Shown here piece by piece: positions 1 to 11,714 of a stretch of DNA of 64,000 nucleotides (position 1 is the first letter of the stretch; every line of letters begins with the position of its first letter). The notes under the pieces are model-generated. The model ran no database searches. It worked only from the letters and a program-made list of their open reading frames with translations, and had not been told where the DNA came from. Made by a program: the position numbers and the translations under genes. Source of the DNA: Lepidostoma basale (taxonomy: Eukaryota > Arthropoda > Insecta > Trichoptera > Lepidostomatidae); the NCBI GenBank assembly GCA_022606425.2, contig JAHDVF020000875.1:806001-870000 (forward strand), read 5' to 3'.

Positions 1-345
1 TTAATCTTAATAGATGGCGCTAGTGTAGATTGACCTAAAAAATGTGAAGTGTTCTTAACATAGTAGAATATATACATCTTTCAATTTTTTTTTAGACATG
101 TTGGTCGTAAGAAGGGCGGAATGGGGAATGTTGTTAACATAAAGCGATCACTTAATTCAACCAATGACAGGTCATAAGTCCTGTAAACGCCTCGACTACC
201 ATATTGTTAAAAAAAAAGCACATTGTCGTCTCTATTGAGATACAATTAATCCTTAAAAATGATTAACCCCCAATGGGTGAAATTCAGTATTTGTCTACAA
301 TTATTTGTATACATTAAAAAAAAAACTTATAATAAAAGTTAAGTT
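1..345 (-). repeat. Copy of a ~400-bp dispersed repeat (family R400)
   Basis: Reverse-strand relative of 10430-10830 and 54745-55165. Shared blocks include ACTAGCGCCATCTA, the GGCGGAATGGGGAATGTTGT motif and TCTCAATAGAGACGA. No coding potential; likely a non-autonomous mobile element cut by the window edge. Confidence 0.6.
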
Positions 346-359
346 TTATAGTTATTTTA

Positions 360-475
360 CGGGACAGGATCAAATCAAATCAAATCAGTTTATTTCATCA
401 ACAGACATTACAATTTTTTTAAGGCATCTATTGAGAACAGGATGCTTCTATAAAATATTTATTTAGGTGCTGGTG
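360..475 (-). mobile_element. LINE 3' tail fragment (ATTTG-tailed family)
   Basis: Starts with repeated AAATC units (the complement of an ATTTG tail) followed by AGTTTATTTCATC and AAGGCATCTATTGAGAAC, as in 52120-52205 and 58650-58745. Only the untranslated 3' end is present. Confidence 0.5.
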
Positions 476-1770
476 GCTGCTTGCTCATACTATCTACATA
501 TTATTACATTTAAATATTATTACATTTTACATATTGGTTAAATCGTCATATTATCATTTTCTAATACAGATTTATTCGTTTTTTTCTACATTAGATCAGT
601 TATACATTAGATCCATCCATAGAATGGAATAAAACAAAACAAAAACAAATAAAACTAAACAAAATGCAAATCCAACATTTATATATAATACTAGTTTAAG
701 CCCGTGAAATATTCACGGATATAAACCAAATTCTACATTTTTGAAATATCGAATGGAGCGAGATCAGCTTCAAGTTTTTTTGGTTCATTAATGTTTAAAG
801 AGTTAATTAATTTTCTAAAACATTTTTAAACACGATTTTGTGTGTATAAAAAATACTGTTCAATTTAGATCTACGATAAAGTTTTACTTGAAGACTTGTT
901 TCAGATATACTGACGTTAATGTTTTCGTGTATCCGACATCGTGAAAAAGTCACTTTTCTGTTTTTATTCTTATAATTAATTTGAGGTTAGTGCTCTGCGA
1001 ACGGCTCTCTTTTCATGAAATTTTCTACTCTTAAAAACCTGGAATCACTAATAAGTTTTAACTTATAATGTGAATCTATTTTATCTAACCCGTTTAAAAT
1101 TTGACAGTCAACTTGTTACGGACAGTGTGACAGTTAACTCAAAAGACAAATATCAAAATAACGCTATAGAGCATGCGCACTCGAATCGGGCATGCGCATT
1201 CGAAGTATTTCTCTGTCCCCTCGAAGTATTTCTATCTCACTCTCTTGTATTCAAAATATTCTTGTTCTCCATTTGATTACATCCGAGTTGCTTATGTAGT
1301 TGCTTATTAATATTATGATAAATACACAAAAAACAATGTTTTAACGGAATGGATGAGCTTGAAGCTTTGATATCAAAATTGTAATATTCGGCTTCAATTC
1401 AATTATTCAGGTTCAACCTTAAATCTCCTTGGCGACTGCAAGTTATTTCAATATCCAATATATCTTATGCACCCTCATTTTATTCATTCCTTGCAAGTCG
1501 GAATCTAATAAAGACCAGTTTGGGAATGACTGATTTAGACTAATAACGGTTATTTGGGACTTCACACTAGACCAGAAGCACAAAAGCAATGCTCAACCTA
1601 AATTATAAGAATGAAGAATATTCCCTAGATTGAAAAACGTATACCACTATCAATTATTACTTTTATCTAAATAAATCCAGTCTTGGCCGAAACAATTTGA
1701 TACTCCAACACTATTAATTGTTTAATACTATTAAAATGTCACTATTTACGTAATTTTTATGAAATTATCG
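476..1770. other. AT-rich intergenic DNA without recognised feature
   Basis: No conserved ORF, splice-bounded exon, RNA gene or repeat shared with the rest of the window was seen here. Confidence 0.5.
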
Positions 1771-1774
1771 CAGT

Positions 1775-1829
1775 TTTTGTAACACCTGATGATGCCAATA
1801 AAGGTTGGCGAAACAGTTGTCGCGACAAT
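1775..1829 (+). ncRNA. Hammerhead-ribozyme-like motif, copy 1
   Basis: CTGATGA at 1786-1792 is followed by stem II GCCAA/TTGGC and GAAA at 1810-1813. A short CAGTTG stem III then leads to a GTC cleavage triplet ending at 1821. Stem I pairs TTGT before the core with ACAA after it, across an internal loop. This is the minimal type I layout known from Penelope-like retroelements. Activity is not shown. Confidence 0.6.
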
Positions 1830-1934
1830 TTCATTGAAATTAGATAAATTTTGATATCATAACAGTACTTTCGTACGAAGCGCTTAATTTGTGGTGTAGC
1901 ATTATTAAACATAATTTAAAAAACTCGTGTACTT

Positions 1935-2231
1935 TGTTTTTCTTCTTCTTCTTCTTCTCCTTGTAGACCTTTGGTCTGTTCCTGAAATCAGGCTGGCCTC
2001 TCTTGGGAGGTTGACTCCCAACTATCTCTCCATCTCTTCGGCGGTCTTCCGGGGGGACGGCAGCCGGCAGGAATCTGATGCGCCACAGCGTGTGGGATTC
2101 TGGTGGGATCCATCCTCTGCACGTGCGCATTCTAGTACGTTCTGCGTTGTCTGCCCCATCTCACGACATCCTCCACCTTGCAGATCTCGCGGATGGCCGT
2201 GTTCCTCACCCTATCTCGAATAGTCCTTCCT
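1935..2231 (-). mobile_element. LINE 3' fragment (family C, AAG-tailed)
   Basis: Plus strand begins (CTT)n, the complement of an (AAG)n tail. The minus strand reads LINE C-terminal motifs (HVQRM-type, GRPPKRW-like region) broken by stops. It belongs with 11715-12065, 14750-15220, 24695-25025 and 59610-59940. Confidence 0.55.
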
Positions 2232-2290
2232 GAGATGAGGACGCTGAGGATGATAGCAGGAAGGACTATTCGAGATAGGATAAGGAACTT
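2232..2290 (+). mobile_element. Inverted LINE family C scrap
   Basis: Plus-strand sequence that is the reverse complement of 2210-2231 (ATAGTCCTTCCTG against CAGGAAGGACTAT), so two LINE pieces meet head-to-head. Confidence 0.5.
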
Positions 2291-2294
2291 TGTT

Positions 2295-2460
2295 TTTACA
2301 TCACTTTATTTTGTGTCATCGCACCAACCGGTTTCTGAGCTACGACAGAGTTACAAAAACAAACCGTTTGCTGTTTTGTAACCCTGACGAAGCTCTGGCG
2401 GCAGTGAAACCGGTTGGTACGACAAAACAAAATTAAGCGATGTAAAAACAAAGTACACGA
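2295..2460. repeat. Fold-back repeat with GAAACCGGTTGGT arms
   Basis: Left arm carries ACCAACCGGTTTC, right arm GAAACCGGTTGGT, each flanked by TTTGTTTTTACATC-like sequence. The right arm is a hammerhead-like motif and the left arm is a decayed copy on the other strand. Confidence 0.6.
2373..2428 (+). ncRNA. Hammerhead-ribozyme-like motif, copy 2
   Basis: CTGACGA (2384-2390) fits the CUGANGA core. GAAA lies at 2406-2409, followed by stem III CC-GGTT-GG and a GTA cleavage triplet ending at 2419. Stem I pairs GTTTTGT (2373-2379) with ACAAAAC (2422-2428), seven pairs. Stem II is only partly paired. Confidence 0.55.
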
Positions 2461-2649
2461 GTGTTATAAATGTTTTTTTATTGAAATAGTGTTCCAAATT
2501 AAATAGTTAACATATTTTATATGAAATATGTCGTACTGTACACGCCAGATGCTGGCTAGTTCTATGAGTTCTTATATAATCGTAAGTATTTTTATTCCTA
2601 GGATTTAATCACACTTTGTAGAAATAAACTGTTTTAATATTTTAAATAA

Positions 2650-3210
2650 ATACCAAAGTGAATGGTGCACTTAAAGTTGTCATCGCAAACAAAAACCTAT
2701 CCAAAAAAGCTAGAATGGCAGTGCACAATGGTGTTCTTCTACCGACCCTTATGTATGGAAGCGAAGCATGGAACTGGCAAAAGAAGGATGAAAGTAGAAT
2801 AAATACAGTATAAATGAGATCTCTTAGAAGAATGTGTGGATACTCTGTGTATGATACAGTATCGAATGAAAATATAAGAAGTGAATGCGGTGCGAATGAT
2901 GGTGTTATGAACAAAATAATGAAAGGATCATTAAGAGGGTTTGGACATATGGAAATAATGAATTAAGAAAGAATGGTAAAAAAATTATATGTTAACGATG
3001 TAAATGGAACCAGAAATATAGGAAGACCGAGGAAAACGTGTCTCGATGGAGGACACGTGAGGAGCCAGAGAAATAGACACGCGTGCATGACACGATGTGT
3101 GAATTTTGAGGAAGCGAGAGAAATATGTCAGGAAAGAAAAATGTGGCAGTCCATTCTTTCTGCCTACCCCTTGGGGGAGACGGCGTGATGGTTAGTTAGT
3201 TAGTTAGTTG
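2650..3210 (+). mobile_element. RTE-type LINE, 3' fragment with (TTAG)n tail
   Basis: Contains the C-terminal block of the RTE reverse transcriptase ORF ([17 protein letters not shown]) and the end RRHACMTRC...SAYPLGETA. It finishes in GGTTAGTTAGTTAGTTAG. A stop replaces the codon after INTV, so it is dead. Confidence 0.8.
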
Positions 3211-3649
3211 ATAAATACCTACCACTTGTACAGATTAAATTCATTGTCATTTTCTAAAATCTTTTAAAATAATTTTACACGTCATTAATTACGTCAAGCC
3301 GAAACGAATGATTATTGCCAATTAACGGTGTTCAATGTTTTTCGGTAATTATTCGGTTTGCCGTAAAACTAAGGTAAGGTCAGTGAAAGTCGACAAATTA
3401 TATTTTTAGATGATGACTTTCAATTAATCGTAACTAGTTGTGTGCAGCTCGTGTCTATAATCTACTTTCTACAACTCTATTGATTTCTACAATATAAATA
3501 TCGATCAACAAAATTCACACAAACTTACAGAGAATATTGCATTTACTTCTCAGGCATCGTTGGATTATGATATGTTATAAAATAACGAAAAATGCGATTA
3601 GGTACTTTAATTTACTTTAATTCCGTTATTGATCGATCCCAACTCTGGT

Positions 3650-3700
3650 TCCAACCCTTATGTATGGAAGCATGGAAGCGAAGCATGGAACCTCTAGAGC
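3650..3700 (+). mobile_element. Short RTE scrap
   Basis: CCAACCCTTATGTATGGAAG and GCGAAGCATGGAACC match the LMYGSEAW block of the RTE elements; only ~50 bases remain. Confidence 0.45.
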
Positions 3701-4017
3701 CTAGGTTCTCAAAGTGAGCGATAACGCCCCCTTGTGGGCATTTGAAACTTTCAGGGGGGCAGTAGAAGACCCAGAAAAAATAGAGACCGTGGGCAGATAA
3801 AAAAATATAGTCTAAAAAGACAAAAAAAAAACACGCTAATCACGTAGGTACTAATAAAGCAAATTAAACATAAATATTGGTTTATTTTGTTATCGTATGT
3901 TTTGTAATCATTTTCTCCTTTTTGGAATAACTTTTATGGGAGGTGGGCGTTGAATGTTTATTTTTCTTAAATTGAGGGTGGGCTTCTTCCAAAATATTTG
4001 TGTGACAAGGCTGCTTA

Positions 4018-4279
4018 CAATTGAAGACTACAGGGGAAAAACAAGGAATGTCAGATAAAATTCAAAATAAATGTAATAATGCCATCTAGCGGCATTTGTA
4101 CGTAGGTATCTATCCACAGTAAAAATTTCATATTAAAAAATCATGTGTGTCATCGACTATGGCCAGATAATCGATTGCTAATTGCTAAGAAATGTATAGA
4201 CTTTGATTAGCTTTATTCTCAATTTATTCAAAATAACCTTCTACTGACATTCCTTGTTTTTCCCCTGTAGCCTTCAATT
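4018..4279. mobile_element. MITE with ~36-bp terminal inverted repeats
   Basis: The ends CTACAGGGGAAAAACAAGGA and TCCTTGTTTTTCCCCTGTAG are inverted repeats, extended outward by TTGAAG/CTTCAA and inward by TGTCAG/CTGACA. The interior is AT-rich with no ORF. Superfamily not determined. Confidence 0.65.
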
Positions 4280-5034
4280 ATGAAATACATGGGTATCTAC
4301 CCAACGAGAGACAAAACAAATTTTAGAATTAATAGAACAGTATCAAGGGGCTCCGAAAACAGTTTTTTTTTACAGGGGTTTGAAAGTATTTAATAGCTTG
4401 CCGCAAGTCATGAAGGACCCGGATAATGTTCACCAATTCCGCAACCAATGTATAGTGTACGTCCGCACAGAGGTCCCAAATTCAAATCTGACGGGAAATT
4501 TCTCTAATATGTAATAAAATGGTAATTAATGGTTTAAAAAATATTTTAACACAAAAACTGCAATATTTGTCATATGAAATACTTGTTTTATTAAAGAAAT
4601 GTGAATACATAATATATTTCAACTTATATTAGAAATATCAAAATTTAGTAAATCATCGAAATTATTATGTAGATAAATCTACTAATTATTGTTAGAAAAT
4701 GCATTTATCTAAGACGAAATTAAACTATTGATATACCGTAACATACATATGTACAAGTAATTCTTGTTCCAAGGTATAAGTAGTAAAAATATTTTTAAAA
4801 AAACGTGAAGTAAAATAAGGACAAAAATGAAAATTAAGTAGAATCATAATAACCATGTTATCTCAGATAGATTATCTGTAGAATCTGGTGGTTGCGGATT
4901 TTGTTGCAATTTTATAACCTCTGGATTAAAACTACCCTTAGGCCTTTGAGAGTTACTTCTGTAGGAAGTTATTAAAGGGTCAGAGGAAATGAGGAGCATG
5001 TGAGCATTCCATTATATGGTCCAATATCTTTTGT

Positions 5035-5590
5035 AAATTTACTTCTGCACAATTTTCAGTTATTTTAACTGAATTGACTGGATAGCACTTTTTTTGCTTC
5101 CAAAATATGTTTGTAAGATGGGTAAATATTAGCACCTAGAGCTTTAGCTTCTGATTGAATGAGCATATTTAGTAAGTTTTGCATCAACAAACAAAGCTAG
5201 TGCTTTTTCACGTGAATATATTTTAGCCGACCTAGGAGACTTTCTATATGTTTTTTTTATTCTAGAATAAAAAGCAACTAGTTGCTCTCTTTGGAGAAAA
5301 CGTAATCTCCTCAATAATTTTTGCAGCATCTCTTCTTCCCGCAGATCTTAAACTAATTTGTGCAGCATACATTAACTCGTCGCCAGACGCCAACTCAAGT
5401 ATAGGCTATTTTTCGCTACGTTTTTTCGTATAATTACCAAAAGATTTCTTCCTGCTGATATTTCCAGAAGTAGATGGTACCTCTGATATATCTTCAATCT
5501 CTTTGGAAGTCGATTCAGGAAAAGATATTTCAGCATCCAACCACTTAGAATTTTTTTTCATAATTATTTTTGTGTTCTGTTACTTTCGAC
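5035..5590 (-). pseudogene. Decayed ORF remnant, minus strand
   Basis: Minus-strand frames read KWLDAEISFPESTSKEIED, ISEVPSTSGN, LASGDELMYAAQISLRSAGR, then EQLVAFYSRIKKTYRKSP, KALALFVDAKLTKYAHSI and, in a shifted frame, EAKALGANIYPSYKHILEAK. Stops and frameshifts break it. It looks like a remnant of a transposon-borne protein, but I cannot name the family. Confidence 0.45.
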
Positions 5591-6352
5591 CCATTTCGAT
5601 CTTAATGTGCCACAAAAACGCATTTTTTGTTTGTTTATAGACATAATAATCTCTTTATTAAACATTTCTAGTTGAAATTTCTGAGAAATATATATTTTCC
5701 TTTAGTTTTATTATTTCCCCTCCGCCAAATGTCAAACAAGATTCTTCGAGAAATTGAGCCATCTGAAATAAAAAGTGACATACATTCTAAATAGGCAATT
5801 TCCGGCAGCTAATTTCTTATGGATTTGATAACATATATATCACTACATAAAATAAAATAATAAAATTGATCGGGTGTCTCGGGGATTTTTTTGTAGGCCT
5901 TCACAAACTTAAATGATAAACTTTTATAATCCGATAATTCATTGTTTAGTTATTTCCCCTCAAACACATGAAATAAAAAAGCAAAATAATATAATAAAGT
6001 GAATTATTAAGAACATACCTTCAATCAAAATATTCACAATGTAAAACCAAGCAATAATGCTAATACTTTGCTAAAAATGTGTCATCAACTTGGGAATGCA
6101 AACGCTACTAAAACAATGAGAAATGTTTGGTGCGTTACTTATCAACTTTGGTAACCTCGCATCGCGTTAACACCATTGCCATGTGGTTAATTGACTTGGT
6201 TTATGATGCTCCATTTATGTTTTAAGATATTATGTAAGAAATAATTGGAATTAAAAATAGTGAAAAAATACCCAATTTCCCGCTAGAATTGACTTTGGTA
6301 CCTCAGTGGTCCGGTCATATTTTTAAGATTTAAAGTTTATAATTTTTTTCTT

Positions 6353-6745
6353 AAACTAACCAACTAACTAACCATTACGCCGTCTCCCCGAAGGGATAGG
6401 CAGAAAGAATGGACTGCCACACTTTTCTTTCCTTACATATTTCTCTCGCTTCCTCAACATTCATACATCGTGTCATGCACGCGCGTCGATTTCTTTGACT
6501 CCTCACATGACCGACATTCATTATTTGATTTATTTGATCGTGCCACGTTTTCCTCGGTCTTCCTCTATTTTTTGCCATTCTAGCTTTTTTGGATAGGTTT
6601 TTGTTTGCGATGACAACTTTAAGTGCACCATTTACTTTGTTGCCTGCTCCAACCCTTCTTTCAATATCCCTCTCCACTCGCCCATCTCTTGTAAATATAC
6701 TACATAAATACACGAACTCATCTACATGCTCATCTAACTCATCTC
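6353..6745 (-). mobile_element. RTE-type LINE 3' fragment, (TTAG)n tail
   Basis: Plus strand opens with the tail complement (AACTAACTAACC). The minus strand reads [19 protein letters not shown], then after an internal deletion [15 protein letters not shown] and SAYPFGETA. Confidence 0.8.
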
Positions 6746-6749
6746 ATCG

Positions 6750-7820
6750 AACTCAGCTCTATTTTTTTTCTTGTTAAATTTCTTCTTTGTGTGTTTTGTA
6801 CCTAGTTGCTCTTTTTTTAAATTTGTTTTCATTATAAATTTAACTATTATGTATTTAAAAATGTCATATACTTGTTGTAAGAAATACGTATTTTTTTATA
6901 AAAAAAAAGATTTCTTATAACTGACAATAGAAACGATTGTGTCCCGAAACCGGTCGTGATTAATTCACAAACAATATGTAGCAAATTAATTTATGCATTG
7001 TTTTCTATTCGTCATATTATGATATCGAAATAAATAATGAATAAGAATTATTTTAAACAAAATAAGCTAGTAAAACTTTGGATACCAAAGCGTAAAAACA
7101 AGTCTTATCGACATTATTTAATATCAGACCTATGAAGCGTTTTATTATTGTTTATTTAATAACCATCGCTAATTACAAGTGAGGTAAAGAATCAATTGAC
7201 CCGAAGATTGTTGCAAATACAAAAACAAAAAAATATACCTAAAATTGAACGCGTCTAAAACTGTTATATTTATACATTTATTTACACACTTGACACGAGT
7301 TAGAACATAAATAAACTTCTCGAAATAGTATGTCTAGTCTAAAATACAACTATCGTTCACAATTATAGTTTAAAAAACAATTTAAAATTAGTGTTCGAGT
7401 ATATCACATTGCAGTAAAACGAAAAAATGTTCAAATAAAAATTTAAAATATTCAATACCACTTTATTTTTAAAATTAAACGATTAAAATGTATGTTCTAA
7501 TTTAAAATAATAATTACACATTTGAAATGCTTGAGAATAGAGCTTAATCCACTGCTTAAATAAGAACAATTGTTTTTAAAACTTACGTATCAATTAAACT
7601 GTCTTTTTTAACCACCATGTAAATTAACCATGAAACGCAACAAATTATTATTTTTGCGCACACACACACAATTATGAAACACGACACAAAAACAGGTATC
7701 GCAAGTTTTTTTTAAAACACCCCTCATTTTAATAACTCACAAATCACTTCGCAGGACGCGGCGTTATTTTTGTGAATCGAACACAAAACAATTTCGAATC
7801 GGAAAAACAAAAGCATGCCG
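6750..7820. other. AT-rich DNA, no recognised feature
   Basis: No coding, RNA or clear transposon signal was found. A GAAACCGGTCG motif at ~6947 resembles the catalytic 3' half of the hammerhead-like repeats but has no matching core. Confidence 0.45.
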
Positions 7821-7829
7821 GTAGTAGTT

Positions 7830-8030
7830 CCCGCGCGCTTTGACTTTTACCTCGCTCGGAAGCAGTTCTCGCACTGACGTCGCGCGGGAGCCGGAATATG
7901 CGTAATGTTGTATTATATTGGTTCTTCGCGGGTTCAGTTGCAAGACTAGCTACTTGCTGGCCCGCTCTCTATGAGGCTGCTTACTGTGAAAACACCGTGC
8001 TCGTTATTAGAAAAAAATCAAAAGAATTGT
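7830..8030 (+). promoter_or_regulatory. Possible promoter and first-exon region
   Basis: A GC- and CpG-rich island (CCGCGCGC, GACGTCGCGCGGGAGCCGG) in very AT-rich DNA. It is followed by a TATA-like TATTATA at 7911 and, 25 bases on, an arthropod initiator-like TTCAGTTG with A at 7936. A donor-like GTAAGA lies near 8028. It could start the transporter transcript 23 kb downstream or another gene; no coding sequence is seen. Confidence 0.35.
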
Positions 8031-8284
8031 AAGATTGAATTTTTCGTTGATTCCTACATATATGAATCCTTTTCTGCTCGGATTCCACTTTGAAAATAAA
8101 GTTATTTTGATCGTGCATTAGACGCGTGTGATTTATACATTTTAAATAATGTGTATTCTTAATATCAATTATTAATTAATTTAATCAAGTATTAATTGTT
8201 TCTTCTATATTCGCATTTACTTTGTATTGTGAATTCATATTTGAATAAATATAATTACACTTGGTATTACAACACTTTATTTCA

Positions 8285-8345
8285 CTCAACACAGACATGC
8301 TTCGGTTATAAGAAACCTTTATCAATGTACACAATTTTAACAATA
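8285..8345 (-). repeat. Hammerhead-like repeat, variant core, decayed
   Basis: Minus strand reads TTGATAA, stem AGGTT/AACC, then GAAGCATGTC. Sequence around it is shared with 29345-29440. It belongs to the TTGATAA variant group. Confidence 0.4.
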
Positions 8346-8489
8346 AAATAAAACAGTTGTCACTAAAAGGGGGTGGAGTTATGTATAAATGTGGAGGGGG
8401 TATAATTAGGATTAAGTCGAGGGGAGATGTAACGGGAACATTTCGAACATGGGAATTGAATATAAAATTATCTGGTTGTTCATTATATT

Positions 8490-8680
8490 TTCAAAATATG
8501 GACAAAAATGTCTGACCCAACCCACCACATCATCCAGGAAACCATTCTTTCGCCATCTAAAAATATCCAATCTTAGCATCCAGGACCGAAAATTCCAACA
8601 TTTGGAGGATCAAAATCATCCTATCAATTGCCTGGTACTCTCAAAAGCTAAGATCCAAAGTAGATATTATTATTACCGTT
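8490..8680 (+). pseudogene. Possible decayed coding relic
   Basis: One frame reads MSDPTHHIIQETILSPSKN, then HPGPKIPTFGGSKSS and LPGTLKS between stop codons. This Pro/Ser-rich peptide pattern suggests an old coding insert, but no family is recognised. Confidence 0.2.
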
Positions 8681-8739
8681 TCTTACGCGAAGAGATGTAT
8701 AATAATGAAAATGAAAATTGTATGGAAATTATATAGAAA

Positions 8740-9555
8740 TGTACAATGCATTAATTAAAAAAAAAAACATTATTTGAGAAAAGCATTGCTCTGTCTAGTT
8801 GAACTTTATTAAATAAACGAATCTTTATTAATATGTTTGTACAGGTATACATTGGAAATATTGTTTGTGGCAAAAAAAAAATGCTTACTTACACATAATT
8901 TTTTAACTTTCAACTATAATATCCTCAACATCGAATGGGAGTCTTAGTTTATTCTTTTTAATTGTTTCATATTGATGTTTATGCTGGTTACCTTCTTAAT
9001 AATTCTTGGGAGGTGTGCCCATTAACAATTTTGTGTAATTGTATGTCATTATTTTTTTAAATGACATAATTTTTGGTTCTTTCAGCATCACTTTAATCAT
9101 GACACATCTACTTCTCCTTAAAATTATTCTCATTGTTTTATTTTGGAGAATGGTTACGATATTTAAAAAAAGGTTTTATTTATGGATGATGTCGATTTCT
9201 CTCCCGCTAGCTTCGAGTTAGAGATATTGCCTCGAATGTGAACAAATTATTAACGTTCCTCGTGTGTTTACAGATGAATATATTAATAATGCTTATCATA
9301 ACTCGGTCGATGCAGCGCTCCGGGTGGGACTTTACCCAAATATCAATATTTCCGGCCGAGGATGAATCACGAATGAATTATAATACGAGTATAACATATT
9401 TTCATGGAAATATACGTTAATTGACCGCTAAAAATATCTCCCGACAACCTTCAATGTATACATCTTCTTCTTATAGTATCGTGTCAGGTCTCCTCAACTT
9501 ACTTACTATTACTTTTCTGAATAAATTACTCATAATTACACTATTTTCATTATAT
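8740..9555. other. AT-rich DNA, no recognised feature
   Basis: Only short unconvincing ORFs; nothing shared with other parts of the window was recognised. Confidence 0.4.
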
Positions 9556-9559
9556 TTAT

Positions 9560-10045
9560 TTATCCTTCTGGTTCTGGTCCCAACCCTTATGTACAGAAGC
9601 AAAGCATAAAACTGGCAGAAGAAGAATTTGAGCAGAATAAATGCGCCAGAGATAAGGTCCCTAAGACGTGTGTGTAGAAGAACGATGTACGACAGAATCA
9701 TAGGAAAAGAATGTAAAGCGGAATAAGGTTTTATGAAAAAAAATAATGAAAGTATCACTGCGTTGGTACGGACATATGGAGTGCATGGATGGAGAAAGAA
9801 TGGTTAAGAAAGTATAAGTTAACGATGTAAATGGAGTACGGAGTCGAGGAAAACATGGCATGACCAAATTAATAAAATTTTAAAGGTTGGTCATGTTAGA
9901 AGTCGAAACAATCTACTGCGTGTTTTACTCTTTGTATGAATGTGGAAGAAGCTAGAGAGGTGTGTCTGGATAGAGTAGTGTGGCAGTCTATTCTCTCTGC
10001 CTACCCCTTCGGAAAACCATGGGTTTGTTGTTGTTGTTGTTTATC
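9560..10045 (+). mobile_element. RTE-type LINE 3' fragment, subfamily with (GTT)n tail
   Basis: Reads LVPTLMYRSKA, EIRSLRRVCR and the RTE 3' end up to CTGCCTACCCCTTCGG, closing in GTTTGTTGTTGTTGTTG. Multiple stops and indels. Confidence 0.75.
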
Positions 10046-10429
10046 CTTAAAAGTCAATAAATGATTGGATTTATCGTAGGGTAACATACAATGATTGCTA
10101 ATATACATACAAATGAACAAACATACAGTTAAATAAAGACATAGGTTACCCACCGCTTACCCGAAGCTGTTATAGGACGTAGCGGCGCCCTTTCGTCAGC
10201 TTCGCTCATACAATCCCTAGATCCACCCACTGTCCACGCGGGACCTACATTAACTGGGGAATGCACCATTCCAGGGAAAAAAGCAAAAGGCAAGAGGGTT
10301 TCCAAGCCATATTTAATCTAGTTTAATTTCAGTTCACTTCTCTGTCCCAATCTCACAAAACAAAGCGAAATATGATACATGATTTTATGGCCTACCGTAA
10401 AATTATTTTAGACAGATATTGGTGAGGGC

Positions 10430-10830
10430 GGGACAGAGTGTGAGATAGAAGAGAAAATGTAGAATGATAATAACATTTTGAATGTATACAAATACTTGTA
10501 GACGAATAGTGGATTTTACCCATTGCGGGTTATCATTTTTAAGGATTAATTGTATCTCAATAGAGACGAAGATGCAAATTGGAAACAGAATATGGTGGTC
10601 GAGGCGTTTACAGGACCTGTCATTGGTTGGTTTAAGCGCACGCTTTATGTAATACAACATTCCCCTTTCCGCCCTTCTTACGACCACCACCTCTGACAAA
10701 TTTTTGGAAGATGTATATATGCTACAATGTTGGGAAACACTTCACATTTTTTAGTTCAATCTACACTAGCGCCATCTACCAAGATTGGATGTAAGCATTA
10801 AGCAGAAGATCTTTATTAATGATAATAATA
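10430..10830 (+). repeat. R400 dispersed repeat, full-length-like copy
   Basis: Contains TTGTATCTCAATAGAGACGA, GACCTGTCATTGGTTGG, AACATTCCCCTTTCCGCCC and ACTAGCGCCATCTA. It continues to TAAGCATTAAGCAGAAGATC, as in the copies at 1-345 and 54745-55165. Confidence 0.65.
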
Positions 10831-10900
10831 ATAATATTGATAATAAAAATTGAATAATGATAATAATAATAATAATTATAATAATAATTTTCCTAAAGAA
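10819..10900 (+). repeat. (TAA)n-rich simple repeat
   Basis: Interrupted ATA/TAA units directly after the R400 copy, probably its 3' tail. Confidence 0.6.
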
Positions 10901-10904
10901 ATAG

Positions 10905-11710
10905 AGAAAACACTGGTCATGGAAACAGGGGGCAAGAACACAGAGTACCTAACCTTTTAATATAAAAATAAATAAATTAATAATGATTGGACTATGAAAG
11001 ATAGAAATTAGTCATAACTAAATAATAGTTTTTGCAAGCAAACAATAATGTTTTACATTAATACTTAATTTTAGAAGGCATCATTGAATTCAATTAAAAA
11101 TGTTACCAGGTGTTAAAAAACGTGTTTGAAGATGTGCATTAAATTTTAATTTATGTGTTTTCACATCGAAAAGAAGATCTACTTTCTACTAAATTGCCGG
11201 CAAAATTTGTTCTGCGAATTTGAATTTGCAATTTACGATGACCGTTGAAGATTTAAAACAAATAATTTTTTTTACACATGTTATATTTATATTATACAGA
11301 AATGTCATAAAATATTATGAAATCAATTAAAAGTATAGAATTCCATGTAATATTATTTTGTTTGGAGTAACGGTTTACTTAGGAAGTACTTGTAACTGGT
11401 TCATGTGTGAAGATAATTAGAGTGAAATTTTATGATTAATGTTGCTATTGAATACTTCACATTTAAAATGAAATTTCTAAACATTATACAAATAAAATTC
11501 GAGTGTTTAATTAGAATTAATCATCGTTAGTTTTGACAACCCATGACGCCTCTTAGGGCCAGATCGGTTATCGAATTATATTTCAACAAAAGTAAAGATA
11601 TTACGAAATCACAGGCGCACGGTAAAATGGTGTCAATCAATTTCTCACTTTTGGAAAGTTTATCTTCAAATTCTGTAACAAGCTTTATATTTATAAATAA
11701 ATACACATGG
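10905..11710. other. AT-rich DNA, no recognised feature
   Basis: No supported exon, RNA or repeat found. Confidence 0.4.
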
Positions 11711-11714
11711 GAGC

